Part shown: positions 8,678-17,503 of the stretch, piece after piece
How positions within the stretch are numbered: the first letter of the stretch is position 1
Layout of the letters: the number at the start of each line of letters is the position of its first letter
NCBI GenBank assembly: GCA_903907905.1
Contig: CAIVPX010000033.1
Span: 110,519-174,518, forward strand
Direction of reading: 5' to 3'
Length of the DNA: 64,000 bases
Source: an uncultured bacterium
GTDB taxonomy: Bacteria > Pseudomonadota > Gammaproteobacteria > Burkholderiales > Burkholderiaceae_E
Notes under the pieces: model-generated
Database searches by the model: none
What the model was told of the DNA's origin: nothing
What the model saw: the letters and a program-made list of their open reading frames with translations, nothing else
Translations under genes and position numbers: made by a program

Positions 8678-8691
8678 GCTCCTCCGTAGGT

Positions 8692-9747
8692 TCAGTAAGG
8701 AAAGGGCCAGACCCGGCTGTAGCGCTCTCCGCGGCGGTAAAGGTGGGCAAGCCCGCGCGGCTGGTAAATCAGGAAGACAATGATCAGCACCCCGAGTACG
8801 ACGTTGACCATGGGGAAGGCGATGTCGTAGCGCGCACCGGGCAGCAACTGCGCAATCCAGGGGCCCACGACGGTGAGCAACTCCTGCACCAGTCGCAACG
8901 AGATCGCTCCGAGCACCGCGCCCAAAATGGAGCCGATACCCCCGACGATCAGCATGCCGAGGTACCAGATGGATTCAAAGAGCGTGAACTGCTCAAAATG
9001 TGCCAGCCGGTTTTCATAGGCAAGCAAACCTCCTGCCAGCCCAGCAAAAAACGAGGCCATGCCAAACGCTGCGATCTTGTAGTAGGTGACGTTGATGCCG
9101 GTGACCTCGGCGGCGAGATCATTATCCCGCACCGAGATGAGCGCGCGACCGACCCGGCTGCGCAGGATGAAGAGCGCCGCGAAAACCGACATGACGACGA
9201 AGGGCAGCACCAGAAAGTAGAAGTCTGTGGCCGTGCGGATTTCGTGGCCGAGGATGACTGGTGCCGATACGGAGATGCCCGCCGAGCCGCCAAACCAGTG
9301 CTCGGGCAGCCGCACCACCGTGAATTGAAAGACAAACTGCGCAGCGAGGGTGGTCAGGGCCAGATAGAAACCCTTGATGCGTGCCGCCGGCAGTCCGAAC
9401 ATGACGCCAACCAGCGCGGCCCCGCCCGCGCCGATCAGCAGGGGCAGGGGAAAGGGGAGGTTGAGTTTCATCGCGGCGATCGCGGTGAAATACGCGCCGA
9501 TTCCCATGAAGGCCGATTGTCCGACACTCACCTGCCCGGCCAGGCCGACTAGGATCTGCAGTCCTATGACCGAGATGATGGTGATACCGGAGACCGTCGC
9601 GAAACGGATCCATGAATTGGACACAAGAAAGGGGTAGGCCAGCAGGGTCACCAAGAGCAGGGCAAGCGCCAGCCACTGCCAACGCGTACGCAGCAACGCC
9701 ATATCGTCCTGGTAAGTCTCGGAAAACGAACCGCAGGCCCGGTACAT
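8692..9747 (-). CDS. livM: Branched-chain-type ABC transporter permease LivM
   Basis: Inner-membrane permease of 351 aa with 8-10 hydrophobic segments. The family signature of the LivM group is present: VGLAGQVSVGQSAFMGIGAYFTA and later RDNDLAAEVTGINVTYYKIAAFGMASFFAGLAGG, plus GGIGSILGAVLGA near the end. The ATG at 9747 is preceded by AGGA at suitable spacing and lies 2 nt after the LivH stop. It would pair with LivH and use LivF and the separately encoded LivG. The conserved loop of the transporter is normal, so function is likely; substrate is set by the binding protein at 11530. Confidence 0.93.
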   Translation of the reverse strand: MYRACGSFSETYQDDMALLRTRWQWLALALLLVTLLAYPFLVSNSWIRFATVSGITIISVIGLQILVGLAGQVSVGQSAFMGIGAYFTAIAAMKLNLPFPLPLLIGAGGAALVGVMFGLPAARIKGFYLALTTLAAQFVFQFTVVRLPEHWFGGSAGISVSAPVILGHEIRTATDFYFLVLPFVVMSVFAALFILRSRVGRALISVRDNDLAAEVTGINVTYYKIAAFGMASFFAGLAGGLLAYENRLAHFEQFTLFESIWYLGMLIVGGIGSILGAVLGAISLRLVQELLTVVGPWIAQLLPGARYDIAFPMVNVVLGVLIIVFLIYQPRGLAHLYRRGERYSRVWPFPY

Positions 9748-9749
9748 GG

Positions 9750-10634
9750 TCAGATCCTTTCCACCCGCTTCCAGCCGAACAGTCCCTGGGGCTTGAACAC
9801 CAGGATGAGCATCATCAGGGCGAAGGGAAACAGCAGCGACGCGCCACCCTCAAAGTAGGGGTCGAGCCATGCCGCCGCCATGCTCTGGCCGACGCCAACA
9901 ATGATGCCCCCCAGCATGACACCGCCCACCGTTTCGAGCCCGGACAACAGCACCACCGGGAGTGCGACAAAGGCGATGCTGGCGATCTCGGGACTGACGC
10001 TGCGACCGCTCATGAAGGCCACCGCTGCAATAGTGGCTACCAAGCCGGACAACGCCCAGGACAAGCCGATACTGCGCCGCACGTTGACCCCCAGCGAGCG
10101 CGCGATCTGGTGGCTTTCGGCGACCGCCGTCATGAAGAGCCCGGTCCGTGTTGACCGGAAGAACCAGGCGAGCAGCGCGACGGCGGCCGCGATGAGCAGC
10201 GTGCCGATGAGCGCGGGTTGCTTGATCGTGACCCCGGCCACTCGCCAGCGCTCGGTGCCCAGAATGTCCGGAAACATCTGCGGTTCTGTGCCGAATACGA
10301 TCGTGCCCAGGCCGTTGAGAATGAGCAGCAAACCGAGCGTCGCCATGAAGAGCGCCATTTCGCTTTGGCCAACCAGGGGCCGGAGCACAAAGCGCTCGAC
10401 CGCAAGTCCGAGCAGGGCCATGCACGTGGCGGTGAGCAGAATGGCCACCCAGTGGTTCATGCCTAGCCCGAAGAAAGTCATGGCCATGAAGGTGGCCAAC
10501 ATCAGCATCTCACCCTGGGCGATATTGAACACTCGGCCCGAACGATAAATGATGCTGAATCCGACCGCTACCGACGCGTAGATCGCGCCGTTGGCGATGC
10601 CATTGACCAGAACCCGGGGCAGTGCGTCGATCAT
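9750..10634 (-). CDS. livH: Branched-chain-type ABC transporter permease LivH
   Basis: Inner-membrane permease of 294 aa starting MIDALPRVLVNGIANGAIYA, followed by GFSIIYRSGRVFNIAQGEML, the LivH signature. Central loop VAESHQIARSLGVNVRRSIGLSW is the EAA-like ATPase contact region. I chose ATG at 10634; a longer in-frame start at 10706 would run into the LivF gene end. It is 7 nt after the LivF stop. Partner of LivM. Confidence 0.93.
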   Translation of the reverse strand: MIDALPRVLVNGIANGAIYASVAVGFSIIYRSGRVFNIAQGEMLMLATFMAMTFFGLGMNHWVAILLTATCMALLGLAVERFVLRPLVGQSEMALFMATLGLLLILNGLGTIVFGTEPQMFPDILGTERWRVAGVTIKQPALIGTLLIAAAVALLAWFFRSTRTGLFMTAVAESHQIARSLGVNVRRSIGLSWALSGLVATIAAVAFMSGRSVSPEIASIAFVALPVVLLSGLETVGGVMLGGIIVGVGQSMAAAWLDPYFEGGASLLFPFALMMLILVFKPQGLFGWKRVERI

Positions 10635-10641
10635 GGGAGCC

Positions 10642-11508
10642 TCAACCGAGCCAGCGCCGCCGGCGCCGGTACTGTTTGACGTCCTTGAAGCTCTTGCGCC
10701 GGCCATCGGCGCTCATTCCAAGGTAGAACTCGCGCAGGTCATCGTTGCCGAGCAGCTCGTCGCGGCTGCCTTCCATGACGATGCGGCCGTTTTCCAGCAC
10801 ATAGCCTCGGGCAGCCACGCCCAGCGCGACCCGTGCGTTCTGCTCCACCAGCAGGATGGATGTGCCGAGTTCACGATTGATCTGGGCGATGGATTCGAAG
10901 ATACGGCTCACGAGGAGCGGCGACAAGCCGAGCGAGGGCTCGTCGAGCAGGAGCAGTCGGGGCTTGGCCATGAGGGCGCGTCCGATGACCAGCATCTGCT
11001 GCTGACCGCCCGACAGGTAGCCTGACTCGCGCTGCCGGAATTCGGCGAGGATGGGGAAAATGCCGTAAACCTGGTCGAGCGATTCACGAAGCTGAGCGCG
11101 GCTCGCGCTGCGGATGGGCGCGGAGGCGACGATCAGGTTCTGCTCGACGCTGAGGTGCTCGAGTACCCGACGGCCCTCCATCACCTGAACCAGGCCACGC
11201 CGAACGGTGGCGACCGGGTCATGGTTATGGACCGCCTGGTCCTCGAACAGTATTTGCCCCTCGCTGACACGCCCTTCTTCGTCTTGGATCAGGCTAGAGA
11301 TGGATTTGAGTGTGGTGGTCTTGCCGGCACCGTTGCTGCCCAGCAGCGCCACGATCTCACCGCGATTGACGGTTAGCGAGACGTTCTTGAGCACCAGGAT
11401 GCTTCCCTGGTACCGCACCTCGATGTTGTTGACCGCTAGAAGAGGCGACGACAGGCCGGCCGCCGGAGCGACCGGCCGGGCTGCCGCAGGCTGCGGGGCC
11501 AGCATCAC
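10642..11508 (-). CDS. livF: Branched-chain-type ABC transporter ATPase LivF
   Basis: ATP-binding subunit of 288 aa. Walker A is GSNGAGKTT, the Q-loop lies in the segment before VMEGRRVLEHLSV, the signature is LSGGQQQ and Walker B LLLLDEPSLGLSP, followed by the H-loop region. The N-terminal 24 residues (PQPAAARPVAPAAG) are a low-complexity extension and the C-terminus has a basic tail (KQYRRRRRWLG) that is unusual for LivF. Second gene of the operon after the binding protein (21 nt gap). Its partner ATPase LivG is not here but at 16688, in the operon with CoA ligases. Confidence 0.93.
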   Translation of the reverse strand: MMLAPQPAAARPVAPAAGLSSPLLAVNNIEVRYQGSILVLKNVSLTVNRGEIVALLGSNGAGKTTTLKSISSLIQDEEGRVSEGQILFEDQAVHNHDPVATVRRGLVQVMEGRRVLEHLSVEQNLIVASAPIRSASRAQLRESLDQVYGIFPILAEFRQRESGYLSGGQQQMLVIGRALMAKPRLLLLDEPSLGLSPLLVSRIFESIAQINRELGTSILLVEQNARVALGVAARGYVLENGRIVMEGSRDELLGNDDLREFYLGMSADGRRKSFKDVKQYRRRRRWLG

Positions 11509-11529
11509 TGAAACGCTCGGGATCGCGGC

Positions 11530-12732
11530 TTACTTCACCAGAGGCATGAACTCGCTCGCCTTGGTGATCTTGCCGCCCTTTTGCTGCAAGATGACGACTG
11601 AATCGGCGCCCTGAGTGGGATCCTTGTCGATGTCGAACTGGATTTTGCCAAGCAAGCCGTAGCCGTTGAAGCTGCCCGCACGCATCTCCTGGAAGACAGC
11701 AGCGCCGTTGATGCGCCCGCTGCCCGCCTTGGCTTGGGCCCGCTCGATGGCTTCCAGCAGCACCATGACTGACGGAAAGTGCAGCAGGGTGTCAGCCGAC
11801 CAGCGGGTGCTGTATTTGGCCGCGCGCGACTGATAGATCTTGTAGGCCTCGGTGTTCGGGTCAGCGTAGCTCTGGCTGGTGACCTCGAAGGTACCCTCGT
11901 AGACGTCTTTGGGAACGTTGAGAAGTTCGAGAAGGCCCAGGCCCTCGTGCTGCGAGTTGACCACACGGGTCATGTCGAACTTGCTCGCCTTGAGCTCCTT
12001 CAGGAGTGCCGGCTGGAGCTGATCGGTGGTGGCGAGGTAAACGATATCGGGCTTGGCCGCTAAGATGTGTTCAACATTGGCTGACACATCCAGCGCGCGG
12101 GGGGAGACGAACTCGTTAAGCACGACCTGGGCGTTCATGCCCTTGATGAGGCCACCGAAACTGCCTGCCCAGTCTCGCCCGGAGCTGCCGTCAAAGGTCA
12201 CGAAAGCAATCCGCAGCGGGCGGCTCTCCTTCCAGGTCTCGAGCCGCCACTTGGTGGCGGTAGCGAAGTAACGGGCATAGTCGCCCAGCGGCGTGAATAC
12301 CCAGTTGCCTGGCTTCATCAGGCTGTAGGAGGGGCCCCCGTGGACCGCAGGGATTCGGTCTTGCGAGAGGCGGTTCTGCAGAGCGATGACATTGGGCGAG
12401 CCGAAGGTGACGATGCCCACCATGGTCTTGTCTTCGAGCGAGCGCTCGTAGGCCTGAACCGTTTTGGCCTGGTCGTAGCCCGTGTCGATGGGTTTGTACT
12501 CGAGCTTGATGCCCGCCTTGGCGCCGCGTGTTTCGTTGAACCAGTCGACCAGCAGTCGCTGCATCTGCTCGACGGGCTTGCCGCGATTGGCGAAGGGACC
12601 GGAGTAATCAAGCAGGCTGACGATGGTGTAGGTGTTGACTGCCTGTGCGCAGGCCACGCCGGCGCCCATGGTGGCGCTCAGGCCGCCGAGCAGCGCACCG
12701 AGCGTGAATGATCGTCTGGAAGTGTGGAACAT
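11530..12732 (-). CDS. ABC transporter substrate-binding protein (LivK-like)
   Basis: Periplasmic binding protein of 400 aa, first gene of the LivKFHM-DUF2889 operon. The ATG at 12732 has a perfect GGAGGAGA ribosome site; an in-frame ATG 16 codons upstream has none. The signal peptide begins MFHTSRRSFTLGALLGG, a twin-arginine-like RRSFTLG, ending near VACAQA. Mature part starts YTIVSLLDYSGPFANRG and includes PIDTGYDQAKTVQAYERSL and GIVTFGSPNV, as in binding proteins of aromatic or alicyclic acid transporters. Transcription probably starts from the promoter that overlaps operator O2. Confidence 0.92.
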   Translation of the reverse strand: MFHTSRRSFTLGALLGGLSATMGAGVACAQAVNTYTIVSLLDYSGPFANRGKPVEQMQRLLVDWFNETRGAKAGIKLEYKPIDTGYDQAKTVQAYERSLEDKTMVGIVTFGSPNVIALQNRLSQDRIPAVHGGPSYSLMKPGNWVFTPLGDYARYFATATKWRLETWKESRPLRIAFVTFDGSSGRDWAGSFGGLIKGMNAQVVLNEFVSPRALDVSANVEHILAAKPDIVYLATTDQLQPALLKELKASKFDMTRVVNSQHEGLGLLELLNVPKDVYEGTFEVTSQSYADPNTEAYKIYQSRAAKYSTRWSADTLLHFPSVMVLLEAIERAQAKAGSGRINGAAVFQEMRAGSFNGYGLLGKIQFDIDKDPTQGADSVVILQQKGGKITKASEFMPLVK

Positions 12733-12794
12733 GGGTCTCCTCCATATTATTTGGGAACTGCAAGCGATCAATCGGAACACAGCGCCGCAGCGCT

Positions 12795-12812
12795 GTCAAC
12801 GCTTGCGTTGAA
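12795..12812. promoter_or_regulatory. Candidate TetR operator O2
   Basis: GTCAACGCTTGCGTTGAA, arms matching in 8 of 9 pairs when the GC pair inside the hexamers is counted, with one mismatch at the outer base. It covers the TTGACA -35 (minus strand, 12794-12799) of the binding-protein operon. The -10 for this promoter, TCCGAT about 17 bp further, is weak. O2 and O3 are 26 bp apart centre to centre. Confidence 0.6.
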
Positions 12813-12820
12813 ACGCCGAA

Positions 12821-12838
12821 GTCAACGCGAGCGTTGAC
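12821..12838. promoter_or_regulatory. Candidate TetR operator O3
   Basis: GTCAACGCGAGCGTTGAC, the most symmetric copy, with eight-base arms GTCAACGC/GCGTTGAC around GA. It covers the -35 of the plus-strand monooxygenase promoter. Together with O2 it lets one regulator control both divergent transcripts. Confidence 0.65.
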
Positions 12839-12862
12839 GAGAGCAGAGTGGCTGCTTAAGAT
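12834..12862 (+). promoter_or_regulatory. Sigma70-type promoter for the monooxygenase gene
   Basis: TTGACG at 12834-12839, a 17-bp spacer and TAAGAT at 12857-12862. The -35 is the right arm of operator O3. The leader to the ATG at 12977 is about 108 nt. Confidence 0.55.
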
Positions 12863-12976
12863 TCGGCTCGGGGGATTGAGCAGCCGAGCGCGGGGGCACC
12901 GGCGGTGTGGCGTCGATCGGTCGGTTCGTCGAACAGCGCCTGTGCGTCAAGGTCCACCCGTCAGGAGAGCTGCACC

Positions 12977-14794
12977 ATGGGAACGAGGGAGATCGACGCC
13001 TTGACCGGCGAGCAGACGGTGTTTTCGTCCTGGCTGCAGCGCTTCGGCGAGTGGGTCGAGAGCGGTGATTTCCGCCAGTTTCAGGCGATGTTCAGCGACG
13101 AGGCCTATTGGCGGGATTTGCTGGCGTTCACCTGGGAGCACCGCACCTTTGCGGGGCCCGCCGCGATCGCTGCGGCCTTTGCCCAGGCCTGGCAGCGCGT
13201 CGCGCCGAAATCGCTTCGGGCGGCGGGGGGACGGTCAGCGCCACGACGGGTCAAACGCAGCGGCCGTTGGGTGATCGAGGGCTACTTTGACTTTGATTGT
13301 GCCGCTGGGCGCGGTGTCGGGTTTGTCCGCCTCCTGGTCGACACCGAGCCTCAGGTCATGCCACGGGTCTGGCTGCTGCTCACGTCGCTGCACGACATTT
13401 CGGGTGCTGAGGAAAAGACCGGCCGGCGCAGACCCACGGGCGACGAGTTCTCGCAGATCGTGGCGCCCTTCAGCTGGGCTCAGTTGCGCGACAAGGAAAA
13501 GCGCTTCGAGGACCGTGATCCGCAGGTGCTGATCGTGGGGGCGGGCCAGGGCGGGCTGATCCTCGCGGCGCGCCTGCGCCAGATGGGGGTGGATGCGCTG
13601 GTGATCGACCGAATCGCCAAAGTAGGCGACAACTGGCGCGATCGCTACAACAATCTCACCCTGCACAACGAGATCGTCGCCAACCATTTCCCCTATCTTC
13701 CCTTCCCGGAAACCTGGCCGCTCTGGCTTCCCAAGGACATGCTGGGCAACTGGCTCGAGTCCTACGCCGAGTTCCTCGAACTCAACGTCTGGACGGCGAC
13801 CGAACTGACCCAGGCGGTGCGCGATGAGGCCTCGGGGCAGTGGCTGCTTGAACTCAAGCGGGCGGATGGGTCGATGCGTCGCATGCGCTGCCCGCACCTG
13901 GTCATGGCAACGGGCGTGTCGGGGGGCGCACCAAGAAGGCCGGCGCTCCCCGGGCTCGATGGGTTCAAGGGTCGGGTGATGCATTCGAGCGAATTTGGTA
14001 GCGGTGTTGAATTCGCTGACAAACGGGCGCTCGTGATCGGCACCGGCAACAGTGGGCACGATGTGGCCCAGGACCTGTATGTCAGCGGTGCGGCTGCAGT
14101 GCACATCATGCAACGCGGCCCAACCTGTGTCGTGAGCCTCGACCCGAGTGCGCGCATCAGCTACGGCATTTACACGGAAGGGCGTCCGGTCGAGGACGTT
14201 GACCTGATGACGGCGGCGATCCCTTACGACATTCTGATCGACACCTACCAGTGGGTGACGCGGCGCACGGCCGAGTACGATCGTACCCTGCTCGAGGGCC
14301 TGCATTCGGTGGGGTTCAAGACCCACGACGGCGAGGACGGGACAGGCTTTCAGTTGCTGTACCTGCGAGGCGGGGGCGGCTACTACATCGACGTGGGGTG
14401 TTGCCAACTGGTCATTGATCGAAAGATCGGTCTGGTTCAGGCCGAGGACACCGAAGGGTTCGAGGTCGACGGTCTTCGAATGAGGGCTGGGTCATTCATG
14501 CCGCTCGACCTGGTGGTGCTCGCGACCGGTTTCGAGGGCATGGAAAGTTCGGTGCGCAAGCTCCTGGGCAACGATGTCGCCGACCGGGTCGGGCCGGTGT
14601 GGGGATTCGACCAGGACAAGGTCATGCGCAACATGTGGCGTCGCACCGCTCAGGACGGGCTCTGGCTCATGGGCGGCGCCATCATCGAGGCGAGGCTCTA
14701 TTCGCGTTTTCTGGCGCTTGAAATTCTGGCTTCGCTCAAAGGGGTGCTGCCCCCCCGCGAAGCGATGCCACTGGTGAGTCGCCCGCCAGCGTGA
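12977..14794 (+). CDS. Flavin-containing monooxygenase with N-terminal SnoaL-like region
   Basis: FAD/NADPH group B monooxygenase of 605 aa. The first ~150 residues resemble a SnoaL/NTF2-like fold (WLQRFGEWVESGDFRQFQAMFSDE followed by WRDLLAF and RVWLLLTSLHDISG). FAD Rossmann motif G188-A-G-Q-G-G193 follows, then WRDRYNNLTLHN, and the NADPH motif G355-T-G-N-S-G360, ending with VVLATGFEG. The Baeyer-Villiger fingerprint FxGxxxHxxxWP is absent; the corresponding loop is GRVMHSSEF. Start at 12977 is supported by CAGGAGAG upstream. It likely hydroxylates or oxygenates the substrate ring. Its 3' end overlaps the convergent CoA ligase by 59 bp. Confidence 0.88.
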   Translation: MGTREIDALTGEQTVFSSWLQRFGEWVESGDFRQFQAMFSDEAYWRDLLAFTWEHRTFAGPAAIAAAFAQAWQRVAPKSLRAAGGRSAPRRVKRSGRWVIEGYFDFDCAAGRGVGFVRLLVDTEPQVMPRVWLLLTSLHDISGAEEKTGRRRPTGDEFSQIVAPFSWAQLRDKEKRFEDRDPQVLIVGAGQGGLILAARLRQMGVDALVIDRIAKVGDNWRDRYNNLTLHNEIVANHFPYLPFPETWPLWLPKDMLGNWLESYAEFLELNVWTATELTQAVRDEASGQWLLELKRADGSMRRMRCPHLVMATGVSGGAPRRPALPGLDGFKGRVMHSSEFGSGVEFADKRALVIGTGNSGHDVAQDLYVSGAAAVHIMQRGPTCVVSLDPSARISYGIYTEGRPVEDVDLMTAAIPYDILIDTYQWVTRRTAEYDRTLLEGLHSVGFKTHDGEDGTGFQLLYLRGGGGYYIDVGCCQLVIDRKIGLVQAEDTEGFEVDGLRMRAGSFMPLDLVVLATGFEGMESSVRKLLGNDVADRVGPVWGFDQDKVMRNMWRRTAQDGLWLMGGAIIEARLYSRFLALEILASLKGVLPPREAMPLVSRPPA

Positions 14795-16691
14795 GCCGGC
14801 AGACGCGAACTTTCGCTTCGATCATGCGAGAGCGCCCGTCCTGCAGGCGTACTTCGACTGCACTATCGACTGTTGGCGCGTCGCCGTAGAGGCCGTCGAT
14901 CAGGCTGCGATACTTCTGCTCGACGAACCCCCGGCGAATCTTGCGACTGCGCGTCAGTTCGCCTTCGTCGGCATCAAATGACTTGAACAGATTCACGAAG
15001 CGAAGAATTCGGCAGTGGCCCGGCAGCGTTGAATTGATGCGCTCGATCTCCGCTCGAACGAGGTCGATCACCTCTGGTTTTTGCGAGAGGTCGGCGTGGG
15101 CCGAGAATGAAATTTGCCGTTGCTCGGCCCATTTCCCGACCAGGTCGATATCGATGTCGATGAGTGCGCCGACGAAGTGCCGGGTGTCATCGCCAATGAC
15201 GACGGCATCGCGAAGGTAAGGGCTCAGCCGAAGCCGTGTCTCGATGAACTGCGGGGCGATGGTCTGTCCGGTGGCGAGCTTTCGAAGATCATCGAGGCGA
15301 TCGAGGTAAACCAGGTAGCCGTCTTCCTCGAAGTAGCCGGCATCACCGCTTCGCATCCAGCCGTCCGGCGTGAGGCGGGCAGCCATGGCATCGGGCTTGC
15401 CGTAGTAGCCGTCGAAGATGACCCCGCCTTTCACCTGGATCTCGGCCTCCTGAATGCGCACCTCCAGCGGGGCGGCCCCAAGCGGACTCGAGAGCAGTCG
15501 GCCCACCGTCCCGAATCGGCGCTCGCCGCGCGTGGCGGCGACGATGCCTACCTCGGTGAATCCGTACACATTGCGCAGGCTGACGCCCAGTGCATGGAAC
15601 AGATCGTAGACCTCAGGGCTGAGGGCGCTGCCCGAGTTGACGGCGGTTCTAAGGTATTTGAAGCCGAGGCGGTCGCGCATCGGATCGGCGACCAGCAATT
15701 CAGCCAGACCCCGTCGAAGCCGATCGCCCAGGCCCCGCGGTCCGGTGACCGTGGTGGTGAGCACCTTCATCCCCCACCGATACACGCTGCTTGCCAGCCA
15801 GCCCGCATCGCGCATGCGCGATTCGGTACCGGAAACGATGGCCTCCCACTGCCGCGGGCTGAAGAACAGGAATTCCGCGCCGATCTCGCGGGTGTCGGTC
15901 GTGACGGTTTCCGGTTCTTCCGGGAAATTGACGATCATGGGTAGCGCGACGCCCAGCGAAAGACCCAGGTACTGCTCGGTGGCCCAGGCGGGTGAAATGT
16001 AGCTGACGTAGTTGGCGTTGGCGCGGGCGTCGAGCACCTCGCCCCAGCGCAGCGCGCAGTCCATGAGGTAGCGGTGCGTGCCGCGAACACCCTTGGCGTC
16101 GCCGGTGGTGCCCGAGGTGTAGATCACGACGGCGAGGTCGTCAGCCGATCCATCAGCGATGAGGCGGTCGACCTGGAGGGCATCGCACTGCAGCGCGGAG
16201 CGGCCCCTGTCGAGGAGCGCCGACAGGCTGATGACACGCGGGTCATCGTAGTCGCTCATGCCGCGCTCATCCCAGAAGATGATGCGCTGCAGGTCGACCC
16301 GGTCGGCAATCTCGAGGAGCTTGTCGGTCTGCTCCTGATCCTCTGCAAACACAACCCGCGCGCCGCAATCGCCGATCAGGCTGACCAGTTCGCTCTGGGT
16401 GGCGTCGGGGTACAGGCAGACGGCGGCCTTGCCGATGGCCTGGATTGCGTATTCGGCCCAGAACAGTTCGGGCTCGTTATGGCCCAGGATGGCGATGCAC
16501 GGCGCCGATAGCGAGCCGTCCTGGATCAGCCCCGCGCCAATGGCCCGGGTGAGTTCGAGCACCTCGCCCCAGGTGATCCGCTGCCAGATGCCCAAGCGCT
16601 TGCGGCGCATCGCGATCTTGTCGGCTGATTGGGTGCCGTTGCGCAGCACGCACTTGGGCAAGGTGCCGAAGGCCGGGTCGAGGCTGATCAT
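14736..16691 (-). CDS. AMP-binding acyl-CoA ligase
   Basis: Adenylate-forming ligase of 651 aa that would activate a carboxylic acid to its CoA thioester. The P-loop is VVIYTSGTTGDAKG, the A5 motif VYGFTEVGI, and the A7/A8 region WMRSGDAGYFEEDGYLVYLDR with RLDDLRKLATGQTIAPQFIE. It looks like the long-chain (FadD15/FACS) subgroup with an extended C-terminal region instead of the short catalytic-Lys tail. The ATG at 16691 overlaps the LivG stop by four bases, so translation is probably coupled. A longer in-frame start would lie within LivG. Third gene of the operon from operator O4. C-terminal 20 codons are antisense to the monooxygenase. Confidence 0.9.
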   Translation of the reverse strand: MISLDPAFGTLPKCVLRNGTQSADKIAMRRKRLGIWQRITWGEVLELTRAIGAGLIQDGSLSAPCIAILGHNEPELFWAEYAIQAIGKAAVCLYPDATQSELVSLIGDCGARVVFAEDQEQTDKLLEIADRVDLQRIIFWDERGMSDYDDPRVISLSALLDRGRSALQCDALQVDRLIADGSADDLAVVIYTSGTTGDAKGVRGTHRYLMDCALRWGEVLDARANANYVSYISPAWATEQYLGLSLGVALPMIVNFPEEPETVTTDTREIGAEFLFFSPRQWEAIVSGTESRMRDAGWLASSVYRWGMKVLTTTVTGPRGLGDRLRRGLAELLVADPMRDRLGFKYLRTAVNSGSALSPEVYDLFHALGVSLRNVYGFTEVGIVAATRGERRFGTVGRLLSSPLGAAPLEVRIQEAEIQVKGGVIFDGYYGKPDAMAARLTPDGWMRSGDAGYFEEDGYLVYLDRLDDLRKLATGQTIAPQFIETRLRLSPYLRDAVVIGDDTRHFVGALIDIDIDLVGKWAEQRQISFSAHADLSQKPEVIDLVRAEIERINSTLPGHCRILRFVNLFKSFDADEGELTRSRKIRRGFVEQKYRSLIDGLYGDAPTVDSAVEVRLQDGRSRMIEAKVRVCRLTLAGDSPVASLRGGAAPL

Positions 16692-17503
16692 GGTGCCACC
16701 TCGTTGCCGAGGTAGGCCGCGATGACCTCCGGCCGTTGCAGAACTTCGGCGGGCTGACCGGTTGCGACCACCTGGCCCCAATCAAGCACCATTACCCTGT
16801 CGGCAATGTCGGAGACGAGTTGCATGTCGTGCTCAACGATGATGATGGGGATGCCGGTTTCACGACGGACTTCGAGGATGAAGCGCGCCATGTCCTCTTT
16901 CTCGTCCATGGTCATGCCCGCCATGGGCTCATCCAGCAGGAGCAGCTTAGGCTCCATGCACAGGGCGCGCCCTAGATCGACGCGCTTCCGGATGCCATAG
17001 CCGAAACTGCCCACTGGCGTGTTGCGCTGAGCCTGCAGACCCAGAAACTGCAGAACCCGTTCGACCGCCTCGCGCTGGCGCGCTTCCTCGCGCATCCCCC
17101 AGGGACGGATGAGTGCACGCAGGATGCCGCCCTGCATGTGAATATGCCGGCCCGCCATGAGGTTGTCCAGAACCGGCATGCCCAGGTAGAGCTGAATATT
17201 CTGAAAGGTGCGCGCGATGCCGAGCCGGGCGACCTGGTTGGGGCGCAGGCCGACCAGTTCGCGCCCCCTGAACCTGACCGACCCGCTGGCAGGCTTGTAG
17301 AAGCCGTTGATCGTGTTGAGCATCGAGCTCTTGCCCGCCCCATTGGGGCCGACGATGGCGAAGATCTCGCCGCCTCGAACCTGTGCACAGACCCCATTGA
17401 CGGCTGTGATCGCGCCAAAGCGCACCGTGATGTCCTGGATGTCCAGCGCCGGTTCACTGCCGTCTGGCGGCGACGCCGTCATGCTCGTGTTGTCGGGACT
17501 CAT
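16688..17503 (-). CDS. livG: Branched-chain-type ABC transporter ATPase LivG
   Basis: ATP-binding subunit of 271 aa, the missing partner of LivF/H/M at 8692-11508. Walker A is GPNGAGKSS, Walker B LLLLDEPMAGMT, and the H-loop VEHDMQL. The ABC signature is SFGYGIRKR in place of LSGGQ/LSYGQQ; related LivG proteins in CoA-ligase operons also vary here, so it may still be active. The gene sits between a PaaK-like ligase (4-bp overlap at 17500) and the AMP-ligase (4-bp overlap at 16688). This mixing of transporter and activating enzymes couples import with CoA activation. Confidence 0.92.
   Translation of the reverse strand: MSPDNTSMTASPPDGSEPALDIQDITVRFGAITAVNGVCAQVRGGEIFAIVGPNGAGKSSMLNTINGFYKPASGSVRFRGRELVGLRPNQVARLGIARTFQNIQLYLGMPVLDNLMAGRHIHMQGGILRALIRPWGMREEARQREAVERVLQFLGLQAQRNTPVGSFGYGIRKRVDLGRALCMEPKLLLLDEPMAGMTMDEKEDMARFILEVRRETGIPIIIVEHDMQLVSDIADRVMVLDWGQVVATGQPAEVLQRPEVIAAYLGNEVAP

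Noticed and set aside
16688..17503. LivG with degenerate ABC signature as a pseudogene
   Set aside because: Walker A, Walker B and H-loop are intact and the overlaps are normal; LivG signatures vary.
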